Shown here: positions 30,551-42,356 of the stretch, piece after piece
Position numbering within the stretch: position 1 is the stretch's first letter
Layout of the letters: each line of letters opens with the position of its first letter
The notes under the pieces: model-generated
Told to the model about the DNA's origin: nothing
Databases searched by the model: none
Seen by the model: the letters and a program-made list of their open reading frames with translations, nothing else
Position numbers and translations under genes: made by a program
Assembly: GCA_964036295.1 (NCBI GenBank)
Contig: OZ038467.1
Coordinates: forward strand, 18,759,670 to 18,823,669
Length of the DNA: 64,000 bases
Reading direction: 5' to 3'
Origin: Plumapathes pennacea
Taxonomy: Eukaryota; Cnidaria; Anthozoa; Antipatharia; Myriopathidae

Positions 30551-32171
30551 TCAGATTTGTGGGTTGCGTTTGCGGGGCTGCACACATTCTTTATCTTCAC
30601 ACACCAGCTTTCCTTCATCACACAAGCAGTCATTTTCACTCCCACAGGAATATTTGAACACAGTTCTGTGGCACTGCGGAGTTAAGTCGGCATTTTGTTA
30701 GTATTTCATCCGCCTGCGTAAAAGCTTGCATAGTGTTAAGAAAACATACGTAGGGATCTTTCTAGTTTCATAAAGAACAACTGTAGTTGCTGTGCACTTT
30801 GTAGTGCATAATATGCTAGTACTAAGTTTTAATCGGATTATTTTATATCCGACCAGTTTAGTTAGAATTTACTAGGTAGAATAAGTTGTATTGGTGTATA
30901 CATTACTAACTAATAATTTAGATTTCAAATAACTTTAGCTAGCAAATTATTTTTCAGTGTCCCCTATTAGTTTGTAGAAAAAACCTAATTTTGTAATAAC
31001 ATGTCCGTTTTCCGCTTTGTTATTGTCGAGTTTTCATTATCAATAAGAGGGTAGACACATAAAGTCGAGCGCTGACGACAGTGATTTGGGCGAACAATGT
31101 GAATTCAGCTGCAATTTTACCTCGATTTTTGTAAAACCGATGTTTGGCAATTGAAGTAGAGAACCGGAAGTGTTCAGAGGCGAAACATCTTGAGCTTTGT
31201 CTTAAAATTGTCGAGAAAACCGCAGCGGAAAAAACGTCTAGTTTCTTTCTTTCTTTTTTTCTAGTTTCGTTTATGCTTTCTAGGCTCAGTAAAACTGATG
31301 TGATAAACAGCATATTCTGTATAAATTCGTGCGGTACAGTCCCATATTGACTCACCGGTTTTCTTCGCATAATCCAATCGAAAAAAGTCCCTTCATCACA
31401 AACGCTTTTTCTGTTACAGATGAACGTGGCACTTGCGCATTTGCACTCAGAGTCTTGTGAACAACTGCTGTTCTTAATATCTTTGCACTGAAACAAAGAG
31501 ATAGAGGTCACGTGTTAGCAAAGAGAGAGGTCACGTGTCAGCAAAGAGAGGTAGAGATCACGTGTCAACTTTCGCATAACTGTGCCGCCTCGTAGAGTTA
31601 AACTCATGTCATGTATGTGCAGTGTCATCGAATGCCGTATTCAGACATCTTTGTGTCTTTCTGTTATAACTAACTACTCTGTCTATATGACTAGCTACAA
31701 ACAAACAAATCGCCACAGCAACATGTCGCATCCTCAGCCAATCAACGATGAAAAAATACACTTAAGAATGTAGAGCCCATCATCCTTTGCGTGCCATGTA
31801 GCTTGACCGACCATGTTGGGTTAGAGCGGATTTATTCTTGTTTTCAGCTCTCATTACTTATTTTTGCTACTTGGTCAGGATGTACAACGTTTGGTGAGTC
31901 TCCTTCTCAGAGGCTTCTCATTGTACGCGGTTGAAGTTGCGTTCAGCGTGGGAAATGTAAAATGACCGGGGCATGTGGGAAAAAATCAAGTACGGGGTTC
32001 GCTCTTCCCGTCGTACCCAGCGCGCCTTCATTTTGTCCTTTTTTACCCTGCCCCCTCCCCTAGGGAGCCTCTGCAGAGGAGAGAGGGTTAGTGGTGCCTC
32101 ACCTGCTTAATATATGCCGCTGCACTCAGCGCGATCAGTGAAACAAGCACGAGCAGAACTTTCGTTGTCAT
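30551..32171 (-). CDS. Secreted two-module cysteine-rich protein, copy B
   Basis: Exons are 32171-32103, 31487-31356 and 30673-30551, with lengths and phases identical to copy A. All twelve Cys of the two modules are kept. Differences from A include Leu for Phe and Val for Ala in the signal peptide, CDEGTFFDW in place of CAKGTFTDW, Glu for Asp in the second module and Pro for Leu near the end. The frame is intact, so it is a likely functional paralogue. Intron 1 is shorter than in A and C because a segment of about 160 bases is missing (see findings). Confidence 0.8.
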
Positions 32172-34430
32172 CTTTTTGAATCTGGAATGAAAACATTAAG
32201 TCACATTTTTGACAATCTAAATGCTAATACTGCTAATCTATTTGTGTCTTCAGTCACGTGTTAGCCCAGTTGTTGATGTACAAGTCGTTCAACAGCATAA
32301 TCATTGTTTAGCCTTGCTTTTATTTAATTTTTTTATTTTTCTCTGCCAACAAACTCGTGATGGTTTTCGACTATTGTCTTCAATGCAGTGTTTTTCTTTA
32401 ACGTGCCTTTGCCGGCATAGAAGATACTATTTGCCGGGCACCGTATGCGACAGCCTTGTCGTTGTTTATTTATTCAGGAAGCCCCAACATAAATCGTGGA
32501 CTGCATTATTGTTTTCTATACAACTCAGATCGATATGAAAAGTCTTCGGTACGAGGTGCTCATCTTTGTACACTTATGAATGAGAAAACATCACAGCTTT
32601 TCGCAGTCTTGCCTATGGACATTTCGCCTTTCTCGTATCAACAGAGTGTTTTCACGTTACGTCGTCAAAAAGCCATCTTAGAGGTTAAGCGTCCTACAAG
32701 CCTAATACACTAACATTTTTAAAATTGTAATGTGTTAAGCATTACTGCAGAAATCTGGATCGGTACGAAGTCTCTATCGGGAACTATGGACGTTTAAACA
32801 CCGTGATAACAAAAATTGATGCTTGTGGTCTGAATTATAGCGCTTTTTCTTGAAACATGTTAAATTACACTGCTAAAGATTTAAAGTAAAACAGAATCAA
32901 AATGAGCCACAAATCACCTTCAATTCGTAATCCACCAACATGGCGGCCGCATACAAAGAGCTTCACTAAGTCAACCAAAAATAAATTGCGGCTACTTCGC
33001 CACAATTCAGTCTAGATAAACAAAAATTGGTATCTGGACTAATTTGATAGTACTCTTTTTATTTCTGGAGTCAAAAAAGCAGTATCTGTTATTTTAGAGG
33101 GTGTTGTGGTCGCGTGCCCACTTGATGGAGACACGCTTCGCACGAGACAGGTCACACGATCCAAACTCCCACGTGTCTAAAAATTCATTACCTCAGGCTT
33201 TTTGAGTGCCAGAAATTGAAAGTGCGTGAGAAAATATGTAAGAATGGAAAGTTCCAGGCTCGCAGCTTTTACATATCGAAATTGGCAGCATTTTGAAGTT
33301 CAGAAATATTAAGAAGATTTGTATGGGAAAAGTAGCTGGGGCGGAAGGGCTTGTTGAAGTGGAACGTGTAGGTATTCTTCCATTACTGATATAGATTCCC
33401 TGAAAGTTCTACTATCGTCGTTAGCGGCTCCTACACGACTGTATGGAGCGACTCTTTGGTTCTTTGTTCTGTTTGTCTTTCATCGTACATTGAAATTCAA
33501 GTGGATGAAAATAGAATGTATAGGTCAGCCCGCCGCAACACGGATTTGATATTTGTTTGATTAGTGAACAAGCGAAATGCAAATTATAACGAATATTGTG
33601 TACCTGGGTATCTTATGGATGTTCCTCAGCTTTAGACCGTAAGTTGTGTCGAGGTATTTTGGCGTGTTCTGAATTTGTCAAAGATACTCGACAGTTTACT
33701 CATGTTGCACCAGCTCTGATTGGAACAATATATGGTGACCCCCTGACCTATTTTGATTAACTTTACGGTAATTTTACGCTCAAAATAACCCTTGGAGGTC
33801 TTAAATTTCACTGCGGAGTCGCCGCTTTTCGTGTCTGCAGCTGTCTGCCCTTTGTGTTGACGATATTTTTAGCGATATTCTTTGCGGTTTTGATTATCCG
33901 TTAATTGTACTTTTAGACACTATCTGGGTATTTTTTGTTATAATCTATATTTTATCTCTAAGTGTGCACTTGAAGAACCTAAGTTTAACAAAACATTTCT
34001 TTCGAAATATAACGCCTGAATTTGTCAAAGCGTATCGGATACTCGACAGTTTACTCATGTTGCACCAGCTCTGATTGCAGCAATCTATGGTGACCCCCTG
34101 ACCTATTTTGACTACTTTTACCGTAATTATACGCTCAAAATAACCCTTGGAGTTCTTAAATTTTACGGTGGATTCGGCTCTTTTCGTGTCTTAAGCTGTC
34201 TGCCCTCAACTAAACGGTTGTGGTAACGATATTTTGCGGTATTCTTTGTGGTTTTGATTATCCGCTAATGGTACTTTTAGACATTATACTGGGTATTTAG
34301 ACTATGTGTTATAATCTATCTTTATCTCCAAGTGTGCACTTGAAGAACCCAAGGTTAAGTAAACATTCCTTTCAAAATTTAACGTCGCTGATAACAATAA
34401 TTATTGTTAATATACTTCAACAAACATGAT
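32172..34430. repeat. Upstream flank of copy B with an internal tandem duplication
   Basis: It is homologous to 25383-27000. A segment of about 350 bases containing CTCGACAGTTTACTCATGTT is present twice in tandem (about 33665-34010 and 34017-34370) but once in copy A. No gene is seen. Confidence 0.7.
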
Positions 34431-34795
34431 TTCTATGAAGCCTCTTCAATGATGTGTATTCAGGAGACCAACAACTTTGTACAACAACTTTGTGTTTTTA
34501 TTTCGTAAACAACTGTAGATGTGTTCAAAGAAGTCTGGGTTAAAAAAGCTAATTTTCTAATTCAAAATTGTACTGGCCGTCACGGGCATTTGTTCAACGT
34601 ATTGCGTGGTTTTTTAGTGATCTGCGTGACGGTATAACTCTTTAGCGTGGTGATTGTGCTGATGCATTCAACATGTAAACTGACAGGCCGTATTATATTA
34701 CACGACGCGTTTGGCTCAGCTCTTTAGTTTGTTTAGGTGTCATTGACAAGAACTGCTTGAAATCCACAAGCTAAAAAAAAACACACCCTGAACCT

Positions 34796-35952
34796 CTATT
34801 CAAAATTTTCGTAGACTTGCGCACGATTCTCAGAGCGCAATCTCTTGCTATGCGTTCTGTTGTTTCTTATATCCTCGTTTCGTTTTCTTTTTCGGCAGAG
34901 TTGTTCACTGGCTGTAGTCGGAGGGGGAACACCGATTGTCTGCGCTGTGTCGGAGGTTTTGTGAATCCTGTCTTTGGATAAATTTGTAGCCGCGCGTCTG
35001 TCACAAGGGGCGGCAGCTGAGTCACAGGACACTTTACACTGGAGCGAGGGCAGTTGAGAGTAAGTGCGGACTCAAATGGCCGCCTTGCTGATGACGTCAC
35101 CAGACGATGGACCACTAACCTCCCACGTGACTACTGGCGGATCTAAAGAAACAGTTGGTGAGTTAGATTACTTGTTGTATTTAAACCTACTTAGTAGTTT
35201 AAGCTATAATCCTTAGAATGTGGTAATCCAAGATTAGATTCTCACAGCACTGCTTGTCTTGTACAATTCCACTAAATTGCAAAAAATCTCAAAATACCCA
35301 GAATAGATCCAAAAGACTCAAAGAGTTTAAATATTAAACCAACAGACTTGATAGTGCATAAGCCAAGGTTAACCGTAAGCCTTCCAGCCCATCCGTATCT
35401 CACAAAAATTGAGTTTTCTTGTAACCATTCGAAATTAACCACCGCTCGCATTACCGTACTTTTTGCTGAAAACGAGTGAGTTCTCGATCATGTAAGGATC
35501 TTCCCCGTAGCTTTCTGGGTTCGTTGTTTGCAGTGAAGGAACAGTTTTTGCACGTGACCGTAAAAATACTTCCAGTACGTAAAGAGCCACTTATTCATAC
35601 TCAGGTCCTTACCAAGCTTACGCTTTGTCCTTCTATTGGCTTGTTTCCTCCTCCAATCCAACTTTGCGTATTTCCTGACAATAGTCTGCGCATAGTCGTG
35701 TTTTCGCGATCCTCGCAGAGCGACACTTGTGTTGTTGTAAGTTGGCTCGGCTTCCGTCGACTCCAGCTCCGGTTCGCTTGCAATAGAGTTCATTCTTGCG
35801 ATGTCTTCGTAAGAATGATGGTAAATCCAGACACTAGTTTTCATTTGAGGCGTCAGTGGAGGATCAGATGGAGTTCCGAAGTCGATGAATTGCGAAAAAC
35901 GCCACATCTTGCTTTCGAATTGAATAACGTCGAATGTAATAATGCCGCGCAT
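34796..35952 (-). pseudogene. Unrecognised minus-strand gene, copy 2 (possibly broken)
   Basis: This is the duplicate of 19149-20484. The upstream part (35952-35488) is open and runs 12 codons past the position where copy 1 stops, because copy 1 has TGA where this copy has CGA. In the downstream part the frame that is open in copy 1 meets TGA (ATT TGA, about 35086-35088), then resumes with CDSAAAPCDRRAATN and ends YENFE stop like copy 1. Either this copy is decaying or the real acceptor is further downstream. Confidence 0.4.
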
Positions 35953-36036
35953 ACGTAAATAATGGGAAGTTTAGCGCGCGCTCATGCACGAGCGATATAC
36001 GTCATAACGGAAGATATTTAAAAACTGGAAGACCCG

Positions 36037-36342
36037 TTATATAGAGAGTAGGTTTATATCTCGAATTGATGGATGCAATTCTTGTAGTGTTTTATCAGTC
36101 AGGCCTTTAAGGTAGACGCCGATTCGAGATGTACGGTTATTTGAACGGATAACGGAACCCAAATAATCTATGCCGAAATATTTAGACAACTGATTGAATA
36201 GTTTTTTTTTATGAAATATCTCTGTCCACCTTGCAACTGAGTTTACCCTGCGAACAGAACCACGTTTTTCTCCCTCGCTTCTTTGGGGGGCGGAAGGTGG
36301 TTCTACTCGCAAGGAAAACTGAATTATAATGACATTGTACAA
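36037..36342 (-). other. Exon-like open frame upstream of copy 2, with counterpart at 20590-20715
   Basis: The minus strand reads KYFGIDYLGSVIRSNNRTS, then RIGVYLKGLTDKTLQEL. The counterpart near 20590-20710 reads FGIDYLGSVIRLNNCTSQIG in the same frame, and a third fragment lies at about 27120-27220. In copy 1 a TGGTGTTACAC MITE interrupts the upstream side. It could be a first exon of the gene above; in copy 1 a GAG/GTAAAC donor is present after it. Not recognised. Confidence 0.35.
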
Positions 36343-36349
36343 GCTGATT

Positions 36350-37074
36350 ATGCAGCAAAACTCGGAGGGGAATTTGCGTTCTAAAATAAGCTGGCCGGCG
36401 TATTTTCTGGCCGCGCTAATTGCTTAATTCAGCTCAAAATACTGTACAAATTGTTTTCGTATGGACCGAGGGACAACAGGGCAAGAATAAAGAATGAACT
36501 ACCGAAAAAAAAGTGAACCCCTGTTTTAGCCTACTAAACTGGATCTGTCATAGTTTATTTAAGAGTAAAGGTAGAACAGCTTGACTTCCACTACTTTCTA
36601 TAGTTTGTATTTGTAAGCCATTCCTTAAAATAAACCAATGGGCCTATATTCGGGAGAGGGGTGGGGAGTTATCATACGAAGGGTTTTTGCGTTTGAAATT
36701 TCGAGGGATTATATAATGCGGGTGAATGTTTACGGAATTTTACGGTGGTTCTTTTCAAGTTACCATCATGCACACACAACAAGTAGTTTGGTTCAGGTAT
36801 TTTGCGGCAAGTTGTTGCACGTGTGTGGGTGTTTAGATAGGTAAAGGAGGACTGCTGTATAAGGTGACTGTTGGGTGTTGTTTAGAATTGCGTTGCACAC
36901 TTTCACCATGTATTCTTTCTTTATTGCCAACACCAAAACCCAATAGTTCCCCCGAACGACTGAAACATAACTTCTACTTCTGTTATGTTCTTCCTGCAAG
37001 AAAAAGAAATGCACTTTTAATACTCAGAACAACACGTGTACATAGGAAAAATCCCTGTACAAACCACTAACCAT
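36350..37074. other. Unique intergenic sequence
   Basis: No convincing exon or repeat is seen before the microsatellite. A purine-rich stretch GGAGAGGGGTGGGGAG lies at 36651. Confidence 0.4.
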
Positions 37075-37298
37075 GTGTATGTATGTGTGTATGTATGTAT
37101 GTATGTATGTATGTATGTATGTATGTATGTATGTATGTATGTATGTATGTATGTATGTATGTATGTATGTATGTATGTATGTATGTATGTATGTATGTAT
37201 GTATGTATGTATGTATGTATGTATGTATGTATGTATGTATGTATGTATGTATGTATGTATGTATGTATGTATGTATGTATGTATGTATGTATGTATGT

Positions 37299-37367
<69 letters not shown>

Positions 37368-37432
37368 TATGTGTGTGTATGTGTGTGTGTGTGTATGTGT
37401 GTATGTGTGTGTATGTGTGTATGTATGTATGT
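37075..37432. repeat. Compound (TATG)n / (TG)n microsatellite
   Basis: About 55 uninterrupted ATGT-type tetranucleotide units are followed by (GT)n with ATGTGTGT interruptions. All long frames over it (Tyr-Val-Cys-Met and Ile-His-Thr repeats) are artefacts. It lies just beyond the 3' end of the minus-strand gene at 37619-38852. Confidence 0.98.
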
Positions 37433-37530
37433 ATGAATACATGGAGATAGTGTCACGATTAGTACCATCTCAGGGCTCGAAAACAATGTAGAATAATGGA
37501 TGACATAAAATACAGCAGATGGCACGATTC

Positions 37531-37536
37531 TTTATT
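37531..37536 (-). terminator. Poly(A) signal AATAAA (minus strand)
   Basis: TTTATT on the plus strand lies 83 bases beyond the stop codon of the Gla-like gene, a typical distance for a short 3' UTR. Confidence 0.6.
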
Positions 37537-37618
37537 GGCCTTTAAACATATTAATCAATATAGCTGTCATTCGTACGTACCCACTGCCAGTGATTTCCTG
37601 GCATTCCTTGAGATCGCA

Positions 37619-38852
37619 TTACGGTATCGACTCCAAGCCCTCATTGCTTCTCTCTTTTATGGTTTCTCTCCCGGCTTCTGCTGTTTCTCTCGCATCTTCT
37701 ATACCTGAAAATTCTCTTCCTTCTTCTGCTTTTTCTTGTATGCTTTCTCTCCCAGCTTCTGCTGTTTCTCTCGCATCTTCTATACCTGCAAATTCTTTTC
37801 CTTCTTCTGCTTTTTCTCCTATTCTTTCTCTCCCTTCTTCTGCTTTTTCCCGGGCCCACCCAAAAATACGCTTTTCGTGACCAATGAAATTGTTGGCTTG
37901 CTTCTCGTCCAAAACGATTGCTTTTTCATTTTCTGTAGGTGCGTAGAAAATAATATAATTTAGCTGGAAAGAGTCGGATAATATAGATCAATCTAACAAA
38001 AAGAACGCTGCTAAAGAAAAGAAAGAACAAAAAGCAATGACACAATGATATACAGAGTCGTTTTTGAATGACTGTTGAAAACCAAAACCAAAGCAGGTAA
38101 TCAGAAGCCAAAGTAACTCGCGTTTCGTTTTACTTTGAAGAAGAAACGAATCAGCTGTGCCAGGAAACGTCATCACCATTTTTTTTTTCTTGCGTGAGGA
38201 TATTGTAACCAGGTTTTGATTTTGCTCTGGATTGGCCAAAAATATCATTAAACTTGTTAGGACCATTAGGAAAGCTAGTAAACGCAAAACCAAAGCAATC
38301 ATACAATTACTTTCGACAGTCATTTGAATACGGCTCTATATTATATATACAAACAAATAATTTGAGAAATTGATAATAGCCAGTCTGTATAACGTGTAAT
38401 CCTGAGCTCTGTAAGGGTAACAATCGGAACGCTATCTCGTCTTTCGACGAGCAATCTCAGTTGCCAAATTCTCTCACGCATAATCGGACACAGTGACAAC
38501 ATTATTATGTTCGGTAGACTCTGACTGATCTTGATTTTGAGCAGAACAAAAATCTGACCATTTGTACTGCGTTGATAAAAAGCTAACGAAGAAAACAGTT
38601 AACAGAAAAAAAAAAAACTCTTGTTGAACAAATTAGGAAGTTTCCCTGCCGGATAACTACTTCAATCCCATGTGTAGATTCAAACAACCAATCAAACTAG
38701 CATAATTATCTCAAGTAAAATGTAACTTTGCTTTTTTATGACGTTATATGCTATGGACTCACTCCTCCTTGGCAATAGGTATACTTACCGGCAGGAGATG
38801 CATAGACACAGACCAAGGTAAGCAAAGTCAACAGGACAATAACTTTCATCAT
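37619..38852 (-). CDS. Secreted Glu-rich protein with Gla-domain-like motif
   Basis: There are two coding exons on the minus strand, 38852-38789 and 37932-37619, giving 125 codons plus TAA. Exon 1 is a signal peptide (MMKVIVLLTLLTLVCVYA, then SPA) and ends GCCG/GTAAGT in phase 1. Exon 2 follows CACCTACAG and opens with two bases, so the junction codon is GAA. It starts NEKAIVLDEKQANNFIGHEK, then RIFGWAREKAEEGRE, then two long repeats of EKAEEG(K/R)EF(A/S)GIEDARETAEAGRE. A poly(A) signal AATAAA lies at 37536-37531 on the minus strand. The A-N-N-F-x-x-x-x-(K/R)R pattern with clustered Glu resembles vitamin-K-dependent Gla domains or UCMA/Gla-rich protein, which bind calcium after gamma-carboxylation. 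Cys residues usual in classic Gla domains are absent, so this assignment is tentative; the gene itself is well supported. Confidence 0.78.
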
Positions 38853-39044
38853 TTTGACTCCTGTGAAGGAAAAAAAAAAAAAAACTTGAAATTGCACTGG
38901 CAAATGACCAGTCTTCCTACTATTTTTACCGGTCGACAGAAGAAGTTCTTGCGCCAACTGCGTTGAGCAAGGACTGAGAACCAGCGAGTCTGCTGTCAGA
39001 CAGCCGAATGAGTTGGATTTACATTAAAAGATATGCATTTACAT

Positions 39045-39792
39045 GGTGATCCTTTTCGTCGTTTTCGTGTGGACGGAAGGCAAAAACGCATATGTTTATT
39101 TTTACCACAACACACTAGTTTCTCGCTCTCTGATTGGTCGATTAACCGTGGTAAATAAGAGTCCAGACAACGATGTGACGCCAGCTGACGCCAGCGTGTC
39201 ACGTTTTGCAACGAAATACAGCGAAATTTTTTTGTATATGTCTGAATAGTGTGGTAAAATTAATAAATTTCCACTGGTTTGCCGTGGTGTGGACTCTTAT
39301 TTACCACGATTTACGTCATCACATGGTCAAAATGTTGTGGACTCACGAGGCGCTTCGCCGAGTGAGTCCACAACAAATTTTGACCATGTGATTACGTAAA
39401 TCGTGGTAAATAAGAGTCCACACCACGGCAAACCAGTGGAAATTTGTTTTTTACCACAATATTTAGAAACATACAAGAAAGTTTTGTTGTATTTCGTTGC
39501 AAAGCGTGACACGCTGGCGTCAGCTGGCGTCATATCGTTGTCTGGACTCTTATTTACCACGGTTAATCGACCAATTAGAGAGCGAGAAGCTAGTGTGTTG
39601 TGGTAAAAAACAAATTTCCACTGGTTTGCCGTGGTGTGGACTCTTATTTACCACGATTTACGTCATCACATGGTCAAAATTAGTTGCGGACTCACTCGGC
39701 GAAGCGCCTCGTGAGTCCACAACATTTTGACCATGTGATGACGTAAATCGTGGTAAATAAGAGTCCACACCACGGCAAACCGGTGGAAATTT
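39045..39792. mobile_element. Composite of nested long hairpins
   Basis: 39265-39445 is a hairpin with ends AAATTTCCACTGGTTTGCCG and its complement, centred on GAGGCGCTTCGCCGAG. 39612-39792 is a second copy of the same hairpin. Around the first, 39100-39235 is inverted at 39470-39605 (GTGACGCCAGCTGACGCCAG). Short frames over this region are artefacts of the palindromes. Confidence 0.85.
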
Positions 39793-40020
39793 ATTAAATT
39801 TACATCCGGAGCTCGACTTTCCTAAAGCACTCATGTTATGACTGATTGATCTGACTGTCGCTGCTTGCCGTATTCAATACACTTTCTGAGTTAGTGCTGA
39901 TTTATTTCGCATTAAAACGTAGAAAAGCTTGAGAATCCGCCAATTTCTATGATACGAAAATGGCCGCCGTCAGTCACTTGGCGCGCAAAGCATCTACGGT
40001 GAGAGAGTCTCTTTAATGAG
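39792..40020. repeat. Dispersed repeat, second copy of 5255-5500
   Basis: It begins TTTACATCCGGAGCTCGACT and ends GAGAGTCTCTTTAATGAG. It abuts the composite hairpin element without unique sequence between them. Confidence 0.75.
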
Positions 40021-40580
40021 CTGCAACAACGTTGTGAAGACCACACCTTGTGCCTTGTGCTTTGTACCTATATCTAAACTGTAGTGAAAACGGAGGAGTG
40101 GAGGGAAGGTCCCCCCGCCCATAGAGAGCAGAATAATTCTGTAAAACAAAGACTTTCAACTATGACTTCAAATGGTTCAAACCATTTGCCAAACAGAGAC
40201 TTGTTGAATGAATATTATATCAGAAAACTGTCATCTATACTCTTATTCGCCACTCTATTGCATTTCGGTGTCTACACCTACAATACTAATTCAGAGAGGA
40301 GCATTAATTCATTCTTGTGCTTTTGCTCGGGCATTAAAGTATATTTCTAAAACTACGAGTGTGACTAGGATATCTAAAGATAGTGATTGCTGCACTAGTT
40401 TTGGTGTAATCTCGCATAAATGTAGTTTGGAGGACATTGCTTATGGTGGATAGCAACTTATCTACTGGATATAGATATGTATTGAACAACTGGGGCCTAC
40501 TATATTAATCCCGGCACAAATTCGACAACAGCGTTGGGGAATGGCTAATAGAATGCATGGAATGAAAATGATGTTTACTG

Positions 40581-41450
40581 TTAAACGCGGGGGCGCACTA
40601 TAAAAGGCAGGCTTTAATGAATATATTAATTGACTGGCAAGATGGCGGTCGCTATTCGAAATGGCTCCTGCTTGATGAACAAATGAGAGCAACTAAATAG
40701 AAAATGCTACTTTATTGGTCAGAATAAATAACTTCATACAATATAGAATCTTACTGGCCATTAATACTGTATTAAAATAAAGCTGTGTGCGCGTGTTGCG
40801 AAAGCGCTTATATCCGTCATTCACGTTTTCCAGTGTCGATATTCTGGAGTTTCTCCATGACCATGATTCGCATCGGAGTGAGTATGATTTAGCCAGTCTT
40901 CCAAACTGCGGTTTATTGTTATTACAAACCCCGAATTTTTAATTTTGAGGCTACTATTGAAGTTCCATTCTCATTTGAGTCCGAATTGAGTCACTAGATA
41001 TTGGACTGACCGAACCGTGAAATGATTTGCATTTTGTAATTGCAATTTATTTTGTTTGGAATTACTCATAAACACTAAATTGCTGCCCTCAAATATAGTA
41101 TACTAAGAAAGGCCCTGTTTACCGGCCATTACAGTGCCACAAGAAACAAATGTATCCTTCGGTCGGTCAAAAACCAAGATGACTGGAGGGAACGGCGCGC
41201 GATTTAAAAATAGGCCGCCACGTTGAATCTGTTGCTCTGCCTATTGCTGACAAACACAACATGTAAAAGCACAGTTGGCGACTTGTAAACGTAAATTTTG
41301 GTGAGTAAAACCGCTTATTTAGCGGACAGTTCTGTTTATGCCGAGAAAAGCGATAGGCTTCTTGCTTGCTTTCTTCATTAAGCCATTTTGTATTTAATAT
41401 AAAAAAATCCCCGTAGGGGGTCCCCTTTTATAGCGCGCCCCCGCGTTTAA
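40581..41450. mobile_element. 870-bp DNA transposon-like element with inverted ends
   Basis: The ends TTAAACGCGGGGGCGCACTA and TAGCGCGCCCCCGCGTTTAA are nearly perfect inverted repeats of about 25 bases, continuing TAAAAG. No transposase frame is visible inside, so it is non-autonomous. TTAA at both tips could be part of a TTAA target duplication. Confidence 0.75.
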
Positions 41451-41960
41451 TGGCCCTTTTTCGGATACTGTCTGTGCACTTGTATTTAATGTTTTCCTCA
41501 ATGATCAGCTGTCAGCATGTAAGTGTAAATTGCAACAAATCTGGCTAACATGACAATATTAGTTTGAACCTAGAAGTGTGAACAATAGAGACAAAATACC
41601 GCCATCTCATGAATCCTTTCATTTGACTCTGTTAGTCACCAACAATCATCCTGGAGACTACTCCAACCCAGACAATCACAACCAACCTACCAAATCTGGG
41701 CTAATTTGCAAAACAAACCTAGGTGCATATTTCATGATAGGAACACAAGTGATATATGGCAATAATAATGTTTTTTTATATTTTAATTTTCAAGGCTGCA
41801 AAAAGTTGCAGTACAAGCAGTAAGATTAATTTGATTATTGTTACAAGCTATTCAAAGAGTATCATGCAATAAAATAGATCTATTATTTATATTGAAATGT
41901 GTCAAGAAGGAATAACAGAAAAAAATCGAGTGTAACAGACATGTAGGTAGCACTTTACTA

Positions 41961-42356
41961 CAAAGGCGTTTTAAATATAACAGCGCAAGTTGGCTGAAAT
42001 GAAGTTACATAGCCGCTTATTAGAATTTATTATATACATACTGAGACATACTCACGAAAAAGCCATATCGTAAAATTTCGTACGCAAATGAGTTCTAGCC
42101 AATGAGAGATACTGAGACATTTATGATGGGACCGGGAAACCCTTTAAAAGTAGTGAAAAATCGTCGTTCGCAGCTTGTGATTGGACGAACGATTTTTTTC
42201 ACGTGTGAAAGGCGTCGTTCGCGGCCTCTCATTGGCTAGAACTCATTTGCGTACGAAATTTTACGATATGGCTTTTTCGTGAGTATGTCTCAGTATGTAT
42301 ATAATAAAAAGGCGTTTTAAATATAACAGCGCAAGTTGGCTGAAATGAAGTTACGC
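41961..42356. mobile_element. MITE with about 84-bp perfect inverted ends inside a 47-bp direct repeat
   Basis: Arms about 42025-42108 and 42226-42309 are perfect complements (TATATACATACTGAGACATA outwards, GAGTTCTAGCCAATGAGAG inwards). Directly outside, AAAGGCGTTTTAAATATAAC and on to GAAGTTAC occurs on both sides (41962-42009 and 42308-42354). The direct repeat is far longer than a usual target site duplication. Confidence 0.85.

Noticed and set aside
37036..37525. Long Tyr-Val-Cys-Met and Ile-His-Thr repeat frames on both strands
   Set aside because: They are a by-product of the (TATG)n/(TG)n microsatellite.
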